A stretch of 64,000 bases of DNA from an uncultured Clostridia bacterium (GTDB lineage Bacteria; Bacillota; Clostridia; Christensenellales; UBA3700), in NCBI GenBank assembly GCA_947038565.1, contig CAMQWP010000001.1, positions 130,381 through 194,380 on the forward strand, read 5' to 3'. The position numbers and the translations under genes were made by a program. Positions 36,721 through 45,807 of the stretch are shown piece after piece; the first letter of the stretch is position 1, and each line of letters starts with the position of its first letter. Under the pieces are notes generated by a model. It was given only the letters and a program-made list of their open reading frames with translations, had not been told where the DNA came from and made no database searches.

Positions 36721-37116
36721 ATGGAGTTAAAAGGTATATTTATTTATAGTAAAACAGCTAACGGTAATTATAATTTCAGATTAAAAGCACCAAATAAAGA
36801 GACTCTTGCTGTATCAGAAGCACCATACCCTACATCTACTGGGTGCAAGTCAGGAATTGCGTCTTGCAGAAAATTCGCAGACGTACACGTAGAAGACCAA
36901 ACTTTAAAAAGAGGTTATACTGTACTTCCTAACCCTAAGTATGAGATGTATGAAGATAAAGCTGGCAAGTTCAGATATAGACTTCGTGCTAATAACGGTA
37001 TTATTATCATTATTTCTGAAGCTGGATATGCTACTCGCGAAGGTTGTAAAAAAGGCATTGTAAGCGTTAGTAAATGGGCTGCAACTGCTGATATAGAGGC
37101 TGATCCTAAAAACTAA
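36721..37116 (+). CDS. YegP-like protein with two DUF1508 repeats
   Basis: The 131 residues hold two copies of the DUF1508 unit. Copy 1 covers ~5-60: FIYSKTANGNYNFRLKAPN, then STGCKSGIASCRKFA. Copy 2 covers ~73-125: EMYEDKAGKFRYRLRANNG, then TREGCKKGIVSVSKWA. Each unit is a small beta-beta-beta-alpha fold. The family is widespread and its function is unknown. The protein is cytoplasmic and basic. AAGGAG is 9 bases before the ATG, and the promoter is a perfect consensus, so expression should be high. It is a single-gene unit with its own terminator. Confidence 0.85.
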   Translation: MELKGIFIYSKTANGNYNFRLKAPNKETLAVSEAPYPTSTGCKSGIASCRKFADVHVEDQTLKRGYTVLPNPKYEMYEDKAGKFRYRLRANNGIIIIISEAGYATREGCKKGIVSVSKWAATADIEADPKN

Positions 37117-37150
37117 ACGTCTTAATTAGAAGTTAAAATATTATAATTTT

Positions 37151-37184
37151 ACGCATTTAGCCGTTTAAGCTAAGTGCGTATTTT
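37151..37184 (+). terminator. Intrinsic terminator after the DUF1508 gene
   Basis: ACGCATTTAGC (37151-37161) pairs with GCTAAGTGCGT (37169-37179) with one G-T pair, followed by ATTTT. Confidence 0.8.
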
Positions 37185-37257
37185 CATCACTTACATATAA
37201 TAAGGTCAATATTAACAATAAATTTACCTATCTATATACCGAAACGCATTTTTTTCC

Positions 37258-37286
37258 TTGACGATTTATTCATTAAATGATATAAT
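37258..37286 (+). promoter_or_regulatory. Promoter for the sialidase-like lipoprotein gene
   Basis: TTGACG (37258-37263) and TATAAT (37281-37286) are 17 bases apart, ~30 bases before the start codon, which has AAAGGAG. Confidence 0.7.
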
Positions 37287-37315
37287 TATCATATTAAGAA
37301 AAAGGAGAAATAATT

Positions 37316-38728
37316 ATGAAGAAAAAATTATTAACTTTAGTAACATGCGGACTAGTTATAGCATCTACTGTTATGCTTACAGCCTGCGCGGGATTTGATC
37401 CAAATCTAGAATCATACAATATGAACATTATTGATTTGTCTTCAATGCCTCAAGGAATGTCTAGTGAATATGAATATATGTTTACTAATAATATAGTAGA
37501 TACACCGAACGCGGAGGTTCTTGTTGCAGGAGAAAAACAGTCTTATTTAGGTCACCCTGACAATGTACTTCTTGACAATGGTAACATTATAACTGCTTAC
37601 CCTATTGGTCATGGAAGAGGTGAAACACTTCTTGCAATGAGCAAAGATAAAGGTATCACATGGGATCAGATAACAGGAATGCCTGATACTTTTGATAACA
37701 CTCAGGAGACACCTACTATTTACAAACTAGACTTTGTAGGCGATAGAACTGGTGACCAGAAGTTACTAATGTCGTCTGCTAGACCAGGTTGGGGAAAGAA
37801 AGGCGAAGGCTTTGATGTAACTATTTCTAATTCAGGAACACGTGACGAGGATGGAAAATTCCATACTGACGGTCAAGTTTGGGAGCCACATAAGAACTAT
37901 TTCAGCGATCACGCAGAAGCAGGCTTTACTGCAAAAGACGGCACTTACGAAGCAATCGTTGCTTTTGCTAGTCTTACACAGCTTAAAGACGCTAACGGAA
38001 ATCTTGAAAATAGATGGATGGGAATCTTCCACGATTATGACTATCACGTATATAAGACAATCTTGACTTTTGACGCTAATGATCAAATGGTCTGGACTGA
38101 GCCAACATATCTTCTTAACAAGTCTCAACGTAAAGTAGAAAAAGATTTACTTTTCTGCGAGCCAGAGACAATAAGATCACCTGAAGGCAATGAGTTAGCA
38201 ATGATATTCCGTACTCAAGCTAAAAAATCTCTATCATACGTTACTTTTTCAACTGATGAAGGCGTGACATGGTCTACACCACAACCTCTTTCAAGAGAGC
38301 TTACTGGCGAAAGACATAAGGCAGAGTACGATCCTGTTACTGGCAAGTTAATCATTACTTACCGTGCAATCAACTGGAAGGCAGATCAAGAGTTTACTAA
38401 AAAACAATGGTACTCTCGTGGCTGGTTAACATGGGTTGGTGACTATAGCGATCTAAAGAAAGGTGAAGATGGTATTGGTGACTACGTTCTTAAAATGGCA
38501 CACACATACAGCGGTGAAGACAGTGTTATATCTGAGTATGCACATGCTGATACAGGATACGCTGGTCTTACAATAGATCAAAACGGTCTAGCTGTAATGA
38601 CTTCTTACGGAAAGTTCTCTCCATTCAATGATCCTACGCTTGGCGGAAAAACTTATATTGTTACAAAGAGATTTACTCTTAATGATATAAACGCTGCTTT
38701 TGGACTTGCACCATTCGCTATTAACTAA
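37316..38728 (+). CDS. Sialidase-like BNR/Asp-box lipoprotein
   Basis: The 470-residue protein has a lipoprotein signal (lipobox LTAC, Cys24) and is anchored outside. Two Asp-box motifs, SKDKGITWDQ (about residues 108-117) and STDEGVTWST (about 307-316), mark a six-bladed propeller of the exo-alpha-sialidase superfamily. The start of the mature protein (YLGHPDNVLLDNGNIITAYPIGHGRG) gives the first blade with an Arg in the position of the triad. Proteins of this class remove or recognise terminal sugars; a true sialidase needs three Arg, Glu and Tyr, which I cannot confirm by eye. It has its own promoter and terminator. Confidence 0.78.
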   Translation: MKKKLLTLVTCGLVIASTVMLTACAGFDPNLESYNMNIIDLSSMPQGMSSEYEYMFTNNIVDTPNAEVLVAGEKQSYLGHPDNVLLDNGNIITAYPIGHGRGETLLAMSKDKGITWDQITGMPDTFDNTQETPTIYKLDFVGDRTGDQKLLMSSARPGWGKKGEGFDVTISNSGTRDEDGKFHTDGQVWEPHKNYFSDHAEAGFTAKDGTYEAIVAFASLTQLKDANGNLENRWMGIFHDYDYHVYKTILTFDANDQMVWTEPTYLLNKSQRKVEKDLLFCEPETIRSPEGNELAMIFRTQAKKSLSYVTFSTDEGVTWSTPQPLSRELTGERHKAEYDPVTGKLIITYRAINWKADQEFTKKQWYSRGWLTWVGDYSDLKKGEDGIGDYVLKMAHTYSGEDSVISEYAHADTGYAGLTIDQNGLAVMTSYGKFSPFNDPTLGGKTYIVTKRFTLNDINAAFGLAPFAIN

Positions 38729-38766
38729 TAACATCAGCGAATAATCAAATCAACAAATAATAAACT

Positions 38767-38803
38767 AATAAGGCTATCAGCAATTGCTGATAGCCTTATT
38801 TTT
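38767..38803. terminator. Bidirectional intrinsic terminator
   Basis: A perfect 15-bp inverted repeat (38767-38781 with 38786-38800), AATT loop, TTTTT on the plus side. It ends the sialidase-like gene and probably also the convergent lipase-like gene. Confidence 0.9.
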
Positions 38804-38825
38804 AATAGTCTTATTAATATTCATA

Positions 38826-40142
38826 TTATGAGATAGTAACATATAATTCATCTATCAATCTGAAAGTTAGATCTTTAGTGTACATATCAAACTCTATTGT
38901 TAGCTCACCATGTCCTACATTTTCAAAAGCAAATACATTATCAGCATCTAGTGGCAGCCCGCAAGTTGCACTATAGTATGGCACTGTATTATCCCCTTTA
39001 ACAAACATAGATTCACTGACTTTATTATCTACGATATTATAACTTAGATCAGTTGCACCTTCATCAAGACCGATTATAAACTTCGTGTTTATAGTGTGAG
39101 CGATATGAGTTCTAACACCGTCTACGTCCACGTATACTTTATCTGTTACTTCTTGAGCTGCTTGTATTAATTGCTTTGCTTGACCATCAGCGCCTTTATT
39201 AAATTGCATATCCACAATTGCCGCGATGTACTGATCATAAGTCTTCACGCTAACACCATTGATATTAAAAACTTCCTCAAGTGCATTCATCTCTGGCATC
39301 TCAAACATTTCTCTTGAAGGGAACAACTCATGGATACCCTTCATGTTTTTGAGTAGATTTTTAAGATCTTGTTCGATATTTCCAATAATTGATGGTATAG
39401 CATCCGTTTCTAATCCCATGAAGAAATAAGGATCTACTATCGCACTAAAACCTTTTGATGCACCATAGTATGGTGTACCGTACGATACATGCATTTCAAT
39501 TTTTTCCGCATTTTCTTCGCTTAACGCTGCGTACTGTGAAGAAACTAGACCACCCATACTATGCGAAAGCAATATAACATTCTCATATCTATTAGTTCTT
39601 ACGACATGATCTAATAGCTTTGCAGCATCAAAAGTAGATCCTCTCCAGTCATAATTAAACACGAAAACCTCATGAGTATCCGAGTATTTAGACTCTAGCG
39701 AAAGGTACATTTCTTTATAAAAATCAATCGCACCATACTTAATCTGATCACCCTCTTTAAAGAAATCCGAAGGTCTAATGTCTGGATTTACTGAAGAGCC
39801 ATCGTCATTCATAGCCATTACTTTAAGCAAGCTATCAGGAGTTTTCAGATCACTAACAAGTCCCATAATTGTCTCATTTTTCAATAGCTCCATAATATCG
39901 CCATTGCCTAATGATTCCATGATTGCAGGCATTTGATCTCCTAGTGGATCCCACTTAGGAACAAACTCACCATCGACATCAACACCAAGACCACTACCCA
40001 ATATACCCGGAACTATTATAATTGCTTTACTACCGGAAATTGGTTTTTTATATTCGCTACACCCTACCAATAATGCAGAGGTGCCACTAATCATAAGTAC
40101 AACTAAAAACAAGCAAATAGATTTAAATGTTTTTCTTCTCAT
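38826..40142 (-). CDS. Lipoprotein alpha/beta hydrolase of the LCAT/lipase type
   Basis: The 438-residue protein has a lipoprotein signal (LVGC, Cys28 from the chosen start). AIIIVPGILGSGLG near residues 40-53 is the oxyanion-hole strand, FVFNYDWRGS near 163-172 is typical of lecithin:cholesterol-acyltransferase-like enzymes, and LLSHSMGGLV near 193-202 holds the nucleophile Ser. A late Asp and His (FENVGHGEL near 416-424) complete a likely triad. It should hydrolyse or transfer acyl chains outside the cell. The ATG at 40142 is 9 bases from AAGGAG; an ATG immediately after the site is less likely. Confidence 0.8.
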   Translation of the reverse strand: MRRKTFKSICLFLVVLMISGTSALLVGCSEYKKPISGSKAIIIVPGILGSGLGVDVDGEFVPKWDPLGDQMPAIMESLGNGDIMELLKNETIMGLVSDLKTPDSLLKVMAMNDDGSSVNPDIRPSDFFKEGDQIKYGAIDFYKEMYLSLESKYSDTHEVFVFNYDWRGSTFDAAKLLDHVVRTNRYENVILLSHSMGGLVSSQYAALSEENAEKIEMHVSYGTPYYGASKGFSAIVDPYFFMGLETDAIPSIIGNIEQDLKNLLKNMKGIHELFPSREMFEMPEMNALEEVFNINGVSVKTYDQYIAAIVDMQFNKGADGQAKQLIQAAQEVTDKVYVDVDGVRTHIAHTINTKFIIGLDEGATDLSYNIVDNKVSESMFVKGDNTVPYYSATCGLPLDADNVFAFENVGHGELTIEFDMYTKDLTFRLIDELYVTIS

Positions 40143-40183
40143 TTTATTCATCTCCTTAATTGATTTATAAATTTTTCTTATTG

Positions 40184-41026
40184 TTATTTTATTTTCTTAT
40201 CTCCGTCCATGCTTATCTTGCAAGTAGTATCGACAGTTTTTATAACACATCCTAGTGTCGATACGAAGAAATCTTGCTTTCCTCTTGCTCCGTATATTTT
40301 ATAATTGAACTGAGGATATTGTTTCTCTAGCATATTGATAATCTCACTATAATTCGCCCAACCTTCATTATAATTCTTGCTTTTTTCCATATACTCAGCT
40401 ACTTTATTCCTTAGCTCATCTTTCTGAGGTGCTAAAACGTTTTGATCATCTTTTTCAGGTGCGACCATCACTTCTTCTTCATCTTTAACAGTGCGTTTTG
40501 CACTAGATTTAGGTGCTGCTTTAGTAGCTATTTTCTTAGTCTTATCTAGCTTCACAGGCTTTACTGTCTTTGCTTTTTGTTCGTCTAGTATTTTCTTCAG
40601 CTTGTCCAGCATGATGAATTTATGACAAGAGTTACTTAGTGACTCATGAGAGTTTTCTTTACCCGCTATGATCACATACTCGCCACCTTCCTTCAGTCTT
40701 TGTGCAAGCCTACAGAAATCACTGTCCGAAGTTGCAAGACAAAAAGCATCTACTTCAGAATCATGATGTAGATCCATTGCGTCAATAGCGATAGACATAT
40801 CAGCTGTATTTTTTCCTTTTACTGGAGTGAAAGCATGCACAGGCATAATGCCTTTAGAAATCGCAAGGTTTGACCAAGAACTATTAGTTTTGTTTGAAAA
40901 GTCCGCATATGCTCTTTTATACCTTACCTGTCCTAGCTCTGAAAGCTCATCTAAAATTATATCATAGTAGCTCGTAGATAGATTATCGCAATCTATTAAG
41001 AGTGCTATCGTTAAGTCTTTATCCAT
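40184..41026 (-). CDS. NYN-domain protein with C-terminal LOTUS/OST-HTH-like domain
   Basis: The 280-residue protein begins with an NYN/PIN-like ribonuclease fold (residues ~5-150): LLIDCDNLS, KGKNTADMSIAIDAMDL and LATSDSDFCRLAQRLKEGG carry the acidic residues expected to bind magnesium, and LSNSCHKFIML closes the domain. A basic, Ala/Lys-rich linker (~155-205) leads to a winged-helix-like end (~215-275) matching the OST-HTH/LOTUS pattern (YSEIINMLEKQYPQFNYKIYGARGKQDFF). This pairing is known from LabA/Maelstrom-like and bacterial NYN proteins and suggests an RNA-directed nuclease. The ATG at 41026 sits 8 bases after GAGGAG. Confidence 0.82.
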   Translation of the reverse strand: MDKDLTIALLIDCDNLSTSYYDIILDELSELGQVRYKRAYADFSNKTNSSWSNLAISKGIMPVHAFTPVKGKNTADMSIAIDAMDLHHDSEVDAFCLATSDSDFCRLAQRLKEGGEYVIIAGKENSHESLSNSCHKFIMLDKLKKILDEQKAKTVKPVKLDKTKKIATKAAPKSSAKRTVKDEEEVMVAPEKDDQNVLAPQKDELRNKVAEYMEKSKNYNEGWANYSEIINMLEKQYPQFNYKIYGARGKQDFFVSTLGCVIKTVDTTCKISMDGDKKIK

Positions 41027-41106
41027 TATATTATCTCCTCGCACAATCTTGTGCTATATTGTAATTACTGTACTTTCAAAAGCACCTAAAAATCAATTAC
41101 ATTATT

Positions 41107-41135
41107 ATTATAACATAATTTTTTTCTATTTACAA
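41107..41135 (-). promoter_or_regulatory. Promoter for the NYN gene
   Basis: Minus-strand TTGTAA (41130-41135) and TATAAT (41107-41112) are 17 bases apart. The rest of the 41027-41359 interval has only the ridA terminator. Confidence 0.6.
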
Positions 41136-41272
41136 TACTAATATATTAATTCTTAAATTTACTGCACCTATGCTCTTATTTTTAATACATTTTCACCATT
41201 TAATCGACATAAAAATTGTTTTGAACGTTTGTTTTGTCTATAATACTGTTTCTGAAAATACCTAGATAAAAT

Positions 41273-41299
41273 AAAAAAGCGAGAGATTCTCGCTTTTTT
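41273..41299 (-). terminator. Intrinsic terminator of the ilv-ridA operon
   Basis: AGCGAGA (41278-41284) pairs with TCTCGCT (41288-41294), extended by A-T pairs on both flanks. The minus strand continues with a six-U run. It lies about 60 bases past the ridA stop. Confidence 0.85.
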
Positions 41300-41359
41300 A
41301 TTTGTCAATGCTTTATATCATTATGTAATATTATTGTTATGTGCATTACTTATAATCTA

Positions 41360-41731
41360 TTACTTAACTGCTATAGTGTCTATTTCTACAAGCACATTTT
41401 TAGGCAATGTCTTTACTGCAACGCATGATCTTGCTGGCTTACCTGTAAAATAAACAGCATAAACTTCATTAAAAGCAGAAAAATCTGCCATATCTGCTAG
41501 ATAACAAGTAGTCTTCATAACCTTTGCAAGGTTACTGCCTGCCTCTTGCAATACTGCAAGTAAATTTTGACAAACCTGATGAGTTTGTCCCTTAATTGTC
41601 ACTGCATCTATCTCATTAGTAATAGGATTTATAGCAATCTGACCAGCCGTATAAATAACTCCATTATGCTCAACTGCTTGAGAATATGGACCTAACGCTA
41701 GTGCTGCTTTTTCCGTATTAATTATATTCAT
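41360..41731 (-). CDS. ridA: RidA family enamine/imine deaminase
   Basis: A 123-residue YjgF/YER057c/UK114 protein. It hydrolyses reactive 2-aminoacrylate and 2-iminobutanoate intermediates released by threonine dehydratase. The family marks are GPYSQAV near 14-20, YTAGQI near 27-32, and Arg101 in KPARSCVAVKTLP, the residue that binds the substrate carboxylate. It lies 33 bases after the ilvA stop, the enzyme that makes its substrate, so the pairing is biochemically coherent. AAGGAGG precedes the ATG. Confidence 0.95.
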   Translation of the reverse strand: MNIINTEKAALALGPYSQAVEHNGVIYTAGQIAINPITNEIDAVTIKGQTHQVCQNLLAVLQEAGSNLAKVMKTTCYLADMADFSAFNEVYAVYFTGKPARSCVAVKTLPKNVLVEIDTIAVK

Positions 41732-41764
41732 ATTTACCTCCTTAACTATTGCGATAAATTCATA

Positions 41765-42958
41765 TTAAAAAAGTTTGAATCCTTCGCTGATAAGTCTTGC
41801 TTTTATTTGCTCTATATGCTCGAAGTTTCGAGTTTCTGTCTCCACCCTTAAGAAACAACCTGTGACAGAACTGCCTTCATTTGACCTTTCATGATGTACA
41901 GCTATCACGTTTGCACCAAGCTCTGATATCACTCTCGACACATGCGTCAACTGACCCGGTTTGTCTGGTAACTCTATAGACATAGCGAAGTTCCTTCCCG
42001 ACATCAATAATCCTCTTTTTATCACCCTAGACAGTATTGTCACGTCGATATTACCGCCCGATACGACACAGCAAACTCGCTTTCCTTCAATAGGTATTTT
42101 CCCGAACATCGCAGCAGCTACTGCTACAGCACCTGCTCCCTCTGCTATCATCTTGTGTTGTTCTATAAGTGCAAGTATTGCAGAAGATATCTCTTCATCG
42201 CTAACCACTACGATATCATCAACGTACTTATTGCACAAATCAAATGTTTTTTGCCCAACTTGCTTGACAGCAATACCATCAGCGATAGTCGATACCGAAT
42301 CCAGTCTCACGACCTTACCCTCTCGAGTAGAGTCTATCATGCTAGTTGCACCTTCCGCTTGTACTCCATAGACTTTAACATTTGGCTTTAAAGATTTTAT
42401 AACATACGCAATGCCTGATATCAATCCGCCTCCGCCAATTGGGACTATTACAGCGTCGATATCTTCTATTTGGTTAAGTATTTCTAGTCCGATAGTTCCT
42501 TGACCTGCGATCACGTCGACATCATCAAAAGGATGGATGAATGTGTATCCACACTTATCTCTTATCTCTATAGCCTTATTATATGCATCATCATACACGC
42601 CCTTCACAAGGCAAACCTCAGCACCATAGTTTTTAGTAGCTTCTACTTTGCTGATCGGAGCACCATCAGGTAAACATATTATGCTTTTTATTCCGCATTT
42701 TGTCGCAGCAAGTGCTACACCTTGAGCATGATTTCCCGCAGAGCAAGCAATAACGCCCTTCGATCTTTCCTCGTCAGTCAACTGCGACATCTTATAGTAC
42801 GCACCTCTCACCTTGAAAGATCCAGTAATTTGCAAGTTTTCAGTCTTCAAATATATCTGTGCATCTTGTCTTAGATTGGGAGCATGAATTACATCCGTTT
42901 GCCTTATAGTGTCTTTAAGCACATATGCAGCATGGTATACCTTATCTAGTGTAAGCAT
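41765..42958 (-). CDS. ilvA: Threonine ammonia-lyase with one C-terminal ACT domain
   Basis: A 397-residue fold-type II PLP enzyme that turns threonine into 2-oxobutanoate. Lys49 in GSFKVRGA holds PLP, SAGNHAQG is the phosphate/substrate loop, and GGGGLISG binds the PLP phosphate. The C-terminal ~70 residues (IELPDKPGQLTHVSRVISELGANV) form a single ACT domain, as in the shorter clostridial enzymes; the two-domain regulatory region of E. coli IlvA is absent. Placement in the ilv operon suggests a role in isoleucine synthesis, though short forms are often called catabolic. The site is AAGGAT, 9 bases from the ATG. Confidence 0.93.
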   Translation of the reverse strand: MLTLDKVYHAAYVLKDTIRQTDVIHAPNLRQDAQIYLKTENLQITGSFKVRGAYYKMSQLTDEERSKGVIACSAGNHAQGVALAATKCGIKSIICLPDGAPISKVEATKNYGAEVCLVKGVYDDAYNKAIEIRDKCGYTFIHPFDDVDVIAGQGTIGLEILNQIEDIDAVIVPIGGGGLISGIAYVIKSLKPNVKVYGVQAEGATSMIDSTREGKVVRLDSVSTIADGIAVKQVGQKTFDLCNKYVDDIVVVSDEEISSAILALIEQHKMIAEGAGAVAVAAAMFGKIPIEGKRVCCVVSGGNIDVTILSRVIKRGLLMSGRNFAMSIELPDKPGQLTHVSRVISELGANVIAVHHERSNEGSSVTGCFLRVETETRNFEHIEQIKARLISEGFKLF

Positions 42959-42987
42959 AGTATTTTATCCTTATTTATTGTTGCAAT

Positions 42988-44652
42988 TTATTTTAGTACA
43001 GCACCTTGATCAGCACTAGTAACTAGTCTTGCATATCTCGCTAACCAGCCCTTCTTGATAGTCGGCTCTGGCATAACTAACTCTTTTCTACGTCTCTCAA
43101 ACTCAGCATCGCTTATGTCTGCATTGATTGAGTTGCTTGGAATATCAATAGATATAATATCGCCTTCATTAATAAGACCAATATTACCGCCCATAGCTGC
43201 CTCGGGTGCTATATGACCAATAGCCGCACCTCTTGACGCACCACTGAACCTGCCGTCAGTAATAAGAGCCACGCTTTTATCTAATCCCATGCCTGCAAGA
43301 GCTGAAGTCGGATTAAGCATTTCTCTCATGCCTGGACCACCCTTCGGTCCTTCATATCTTATCACCACTACATCGCCTGATACTATTTTACCGTCATATA
43401 TTGCTTCTATTGCTAAGTCTTCACTATTAAAAACTCTAGCAGGTCCGCTATGCTTTAACATCTCAGGAGCTACAGCACTACGCTTTACTACTGATCCTTT
43501 ACTTGCTATATTTCCCCAAAGAATAGCAATACCGCCATTACTACTGAAAGGCTCATCAATACTTCTAATAGTGCCGAACTCTGCAAGATGAACATCCGCT
43601 ATATTCTCTGATACTGTTGCACCTGTTGCGGTAATAGCAGAAGTATCTATCATGTTTTTGCGAGCAAGCTCACTCATGACAGCTTGTACTCCGCCCGCTG
43701 AATTTAGATCTTGCATGTGCGTATGTCCTGCAGGAGCTAGATGACAAAGATTTGGAGTAGTGTTACTGATCTCATTTATAATATTTAGATCAAGAGGGAA
43801 CTCTGCCTCATTTGCAATAGCTAGTAAGTGTAGAACACTATTACTAGAACATCCTAACGCCATATCACAAGCTAGTGCATTTCTAATAGACTTTTCATTT
43901 ATAATGTCTCGTGCTTTTATATCTTTTTCAACTAAAGTCATGATCGCCATACCTGCATGTTTTGCAAGTGCAATTCTAGCACTAGCAACTGCGGGGATAG
44001 TTCCATTTCCTGGCAATGCGATACCAATAGCCTCGCAAAGACAGTTCATAGAATTAGCAGTATACATACCACTACAAGAACCGCAAGTAGGACATACCTT
44101 TCGCTCATACTCAAGCAGCTCTTTATCGTCTATCATGTTTGCTTTATGCGCACCCACTGCCTCGAACATTTTAGATAGGGATACTTCTTCGCCTCCGACA
44201 CAGCCCGCCATCATAGGCCCACCGCTACATACTATAGCAGGTATATTCATACGACATGCAGCCATTACCATTCCTGGCACTATCTTGTCGCAATTAGGCA
44301 CTAAAACCAAGCCATCAAAACAATGTGCCATGGTCATAGTCTCTACACTATCAGCTATAAGCTCACGTGACGCTAGAGAATATTTCATACCAATATGACC
44401 CATTGCGATACCATCACATACGCCTATAGAAGGCACCATAATCGGTGTACCTCCAGCCATGCGAACGCCCGCCTTTACGGCTTCGGTAATTTTATCTAAG
44501 TGAATGTGACCTGGCACGATATCACTATGAGCAGAAACTACTCCGATAAGCGGTCTATCTAACTCCTCACGAGTAAGACCACACGCATATAATAAAGATC
44601 TTTGAGGTGCAGTCGATGCACCGCTAGTTATATATTTGCTTCTTAATGCCAT
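42988..44652 (-). CDS. ilvD: Dihydroxyacid dehydratase
   Basis: The 554-residue iron-sulfur enzyme makes 2-oxo acids from dihydroxyacids in valine and isoleucine synthesis. Cluster cysteines are in CDKIVPG near residue 120 and [16 protein letters not shown] near 192-207. A third conserved block, [11 protein letters not shown]-type, here reads [17 protein letters not shown] near 466-482. Length and start match the family. It is downstream of ilvC across a terminator-like hairpin (44743-44772), so its level may be set by read-through or by a promoter I cannot place in the short gap. Confidence 0.96.
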   Translation of the reverse strand: MALRSKYITSGASTAPQRSLLYACGLTREELDRPLIGVVSAHSDIVPGHIHLDKITEAVKAGVRMAGGTPIMVPSIGVCDGIAMGHIGMKYSLASRELIADSVETMTMAHCFDGLVLVPNCDKIVPGMVMAACRMNIPAIVCSGGPMMAGCVGGEEVSLSKMFEAVGAHKANMIDDKELLEYERKVCPTCGSCSGMYTANSMNCLCEAIGIALPGNGTIPAVASARIALAKHAGMAIMTLVEKDIKARDIINEKSIRNALACDMALGCSSNSVLHLLAIANEAEFPLDLNIINEISNTTPNLCHLAPAGHTHMQDLNSAGGVQAVMSELARKNMIDTSAITATGATVSENIADVHLAEFGTIRSIDEPFSSNGGIAILWGNIASKGSVVKRSAVAPEMLKHSGPARVFNSEDLAIEAIYDGKIVSGDVVVIRYEGPKGGPGMREMLNPTSALAGMGLDKSVALITDGRFSGASRGAAIGHIAPEAAMGGNIGLINEGDIISIDIPSNSINADISDAEFERRRKELVMPEPTIKKGWLARYARLVTSADQGAVLK

Positions 44653-44742
44653 ATATCTTATCCTCTCTAATATTAGCCTTATAACAGCTAAATATTTATA
44701 ATTCGTACAATAATACTATTACAAACCATGTTAAATTTTATA

Positions 44743-44772
44743 AAAAAACCGCTAGCCAAAAAAGGCGAGCGG
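44743..44772 (-). terminator. Intrinsic terminator inside the ilv operon, after ilvC
   Basis: CCGCTAGCC (44749-44757) pairs with GGCGAGCGG (44764-44772) with one mismatch. The minus strand continues GGTTTTTTTAT, a strong U-tract. It begins about 15 bases past the ilvC stop, so ilvD-ilvA-ridA should be expressed below ilvB-ilvC or have separate control. Confidence 0.82.
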
Positions 44773-44786
44773 CTTTTAATTAATTA

Positions 44787-45782
44787 TTACTTTTTAAGCC
44801 AGCTCATCATCTCACGAAGCTCAGCACCAACTTTCTCTAGAGGATGCTCTGCCTCAAGTCTACGAGTAGCAAGGAATTTAGCACAACCGCCACTCTTATT
44901 CTCAGTCATCCACTCGCTAGTGAAAGTACCGTCTTGGATCTCTCTAAGAACTTTCTTCATCTCGCGTCTAGTCTCATCAGTGATAAGACGTTTACCAGTA
45001 CGATAATCACCATACTCAGCAGTATTAGAAATAGAATATCTCATCTTACCGAAACCACCACTATTGATAAGGTCAACGATAAGTTTTAACTCGTGAATAC
45101 ACTCGAAGTAAGCCATCTCTGGCTCGTAACCTGCCTCTACAAGAGTATCGAAACCAGCTTTCATAAGCTCAGTAACACCACCGCAAAGTACTGCTTGCTC
45201 ACCGAAAAGGTCAGTCTCAGTCTCTTGACGGAAAGTAGTCTCTAATATTCCTGCACGACCACCACCATTAGCACTAGCATAAGCAAGAGCGTAATCTTTA
45301 GCCATACCAGAGAAATCTTGATGAACAGCTATAAGAGATGGTACGCCGCGACCTTCTTCATATTGAGTTCTTACAGTGTGACCAGGACCCTTAGGAGCAA
45401 CCATGATGATATCTATATCAGCACGAGGCTTGATAAGGTTGTAATGTATGCTCAATCCATGAGCGAACATTAGTACATCACCTGACTTCATATTAGGAGC
45501 GATATCAGCATTGTAGATATCGGCACATAGCTCATCAGGAACTAGCATCATAACTAAATCGCCGATTTTCGCAGCTTCAGCTACTGGTAAAACTTTAATG
45601 CCAGCGTTCTCAGCTTTAGCAGTATGAGCACTACCTGGGCGAAGACCTACGACAACATTAACACCGCTATCATGCAAATTCATAGCATGTGCGTGACCTT
45701 GTGAACCAAAACCAATAATAGCAACTGTCTTGCCATCTAACAACTTAATATTGCAATCTTTATCATAAAACTTATTAACCAT
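44787..45782 (-). CDS. ilvC: Ketol-acid reductoisomerase
   Basis: A 331-residue class I enzyme that isomerises and reduces acetolactate or acetohydroxybutyrate with [18 protein letters not shown] near residues 25-37 is the Rossmann loop, PKGPGHTVR near 131-139 contains the catalytic His, and [11 protein letters not shown] near 192-202 and EMAYFE near 227-232 supply the metal-binding acids. The ATG at 45782 is used; a TTG 15 bases earlier overlaps the GGAGG site. It follows ilvB by only ~25 bases, without the small subunit gene ilvN between, which is the usual order in this group. Confidence 0.96.
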   Translation of the reverse strand: MVNKFYDKDCNIKLLDGKTVAIIGFGSQGHAHAMNLHDSGVNVVVGLRPGSAHTAKAENAGIKVLPVAEAAKIGDLVMMLVPDELCADIYNADIAPNMKSGDVLMFAHGLSIHYNLIKPRADIDIIMVAPKGPGHTVRTQYEEGRGVPSLIAVHQDFSGMAKDYALAYASANGGGRAGILETTFRQETETDLFGEQAVLCGGVTELMKAGFDTLVEAGYEPEMAYFECIHELKLIVDLINSGGFGKMRYSISNTAEYGDYRTGKRLITDETRREMKKVLREIQDGTFTSEWMTENKSGGCAKFLATRRLEAEHPLEKVGAELREMMSWLKK

Positions 45783-45807
45783 TTTCCTATCCTCCAAAAT
45801 ATATATA

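Noticed and set aside
43760-44398. A 212-codon plus-strand frame
   Set aside because: Antisense to ilvD; no ribosome site and no family pattern.
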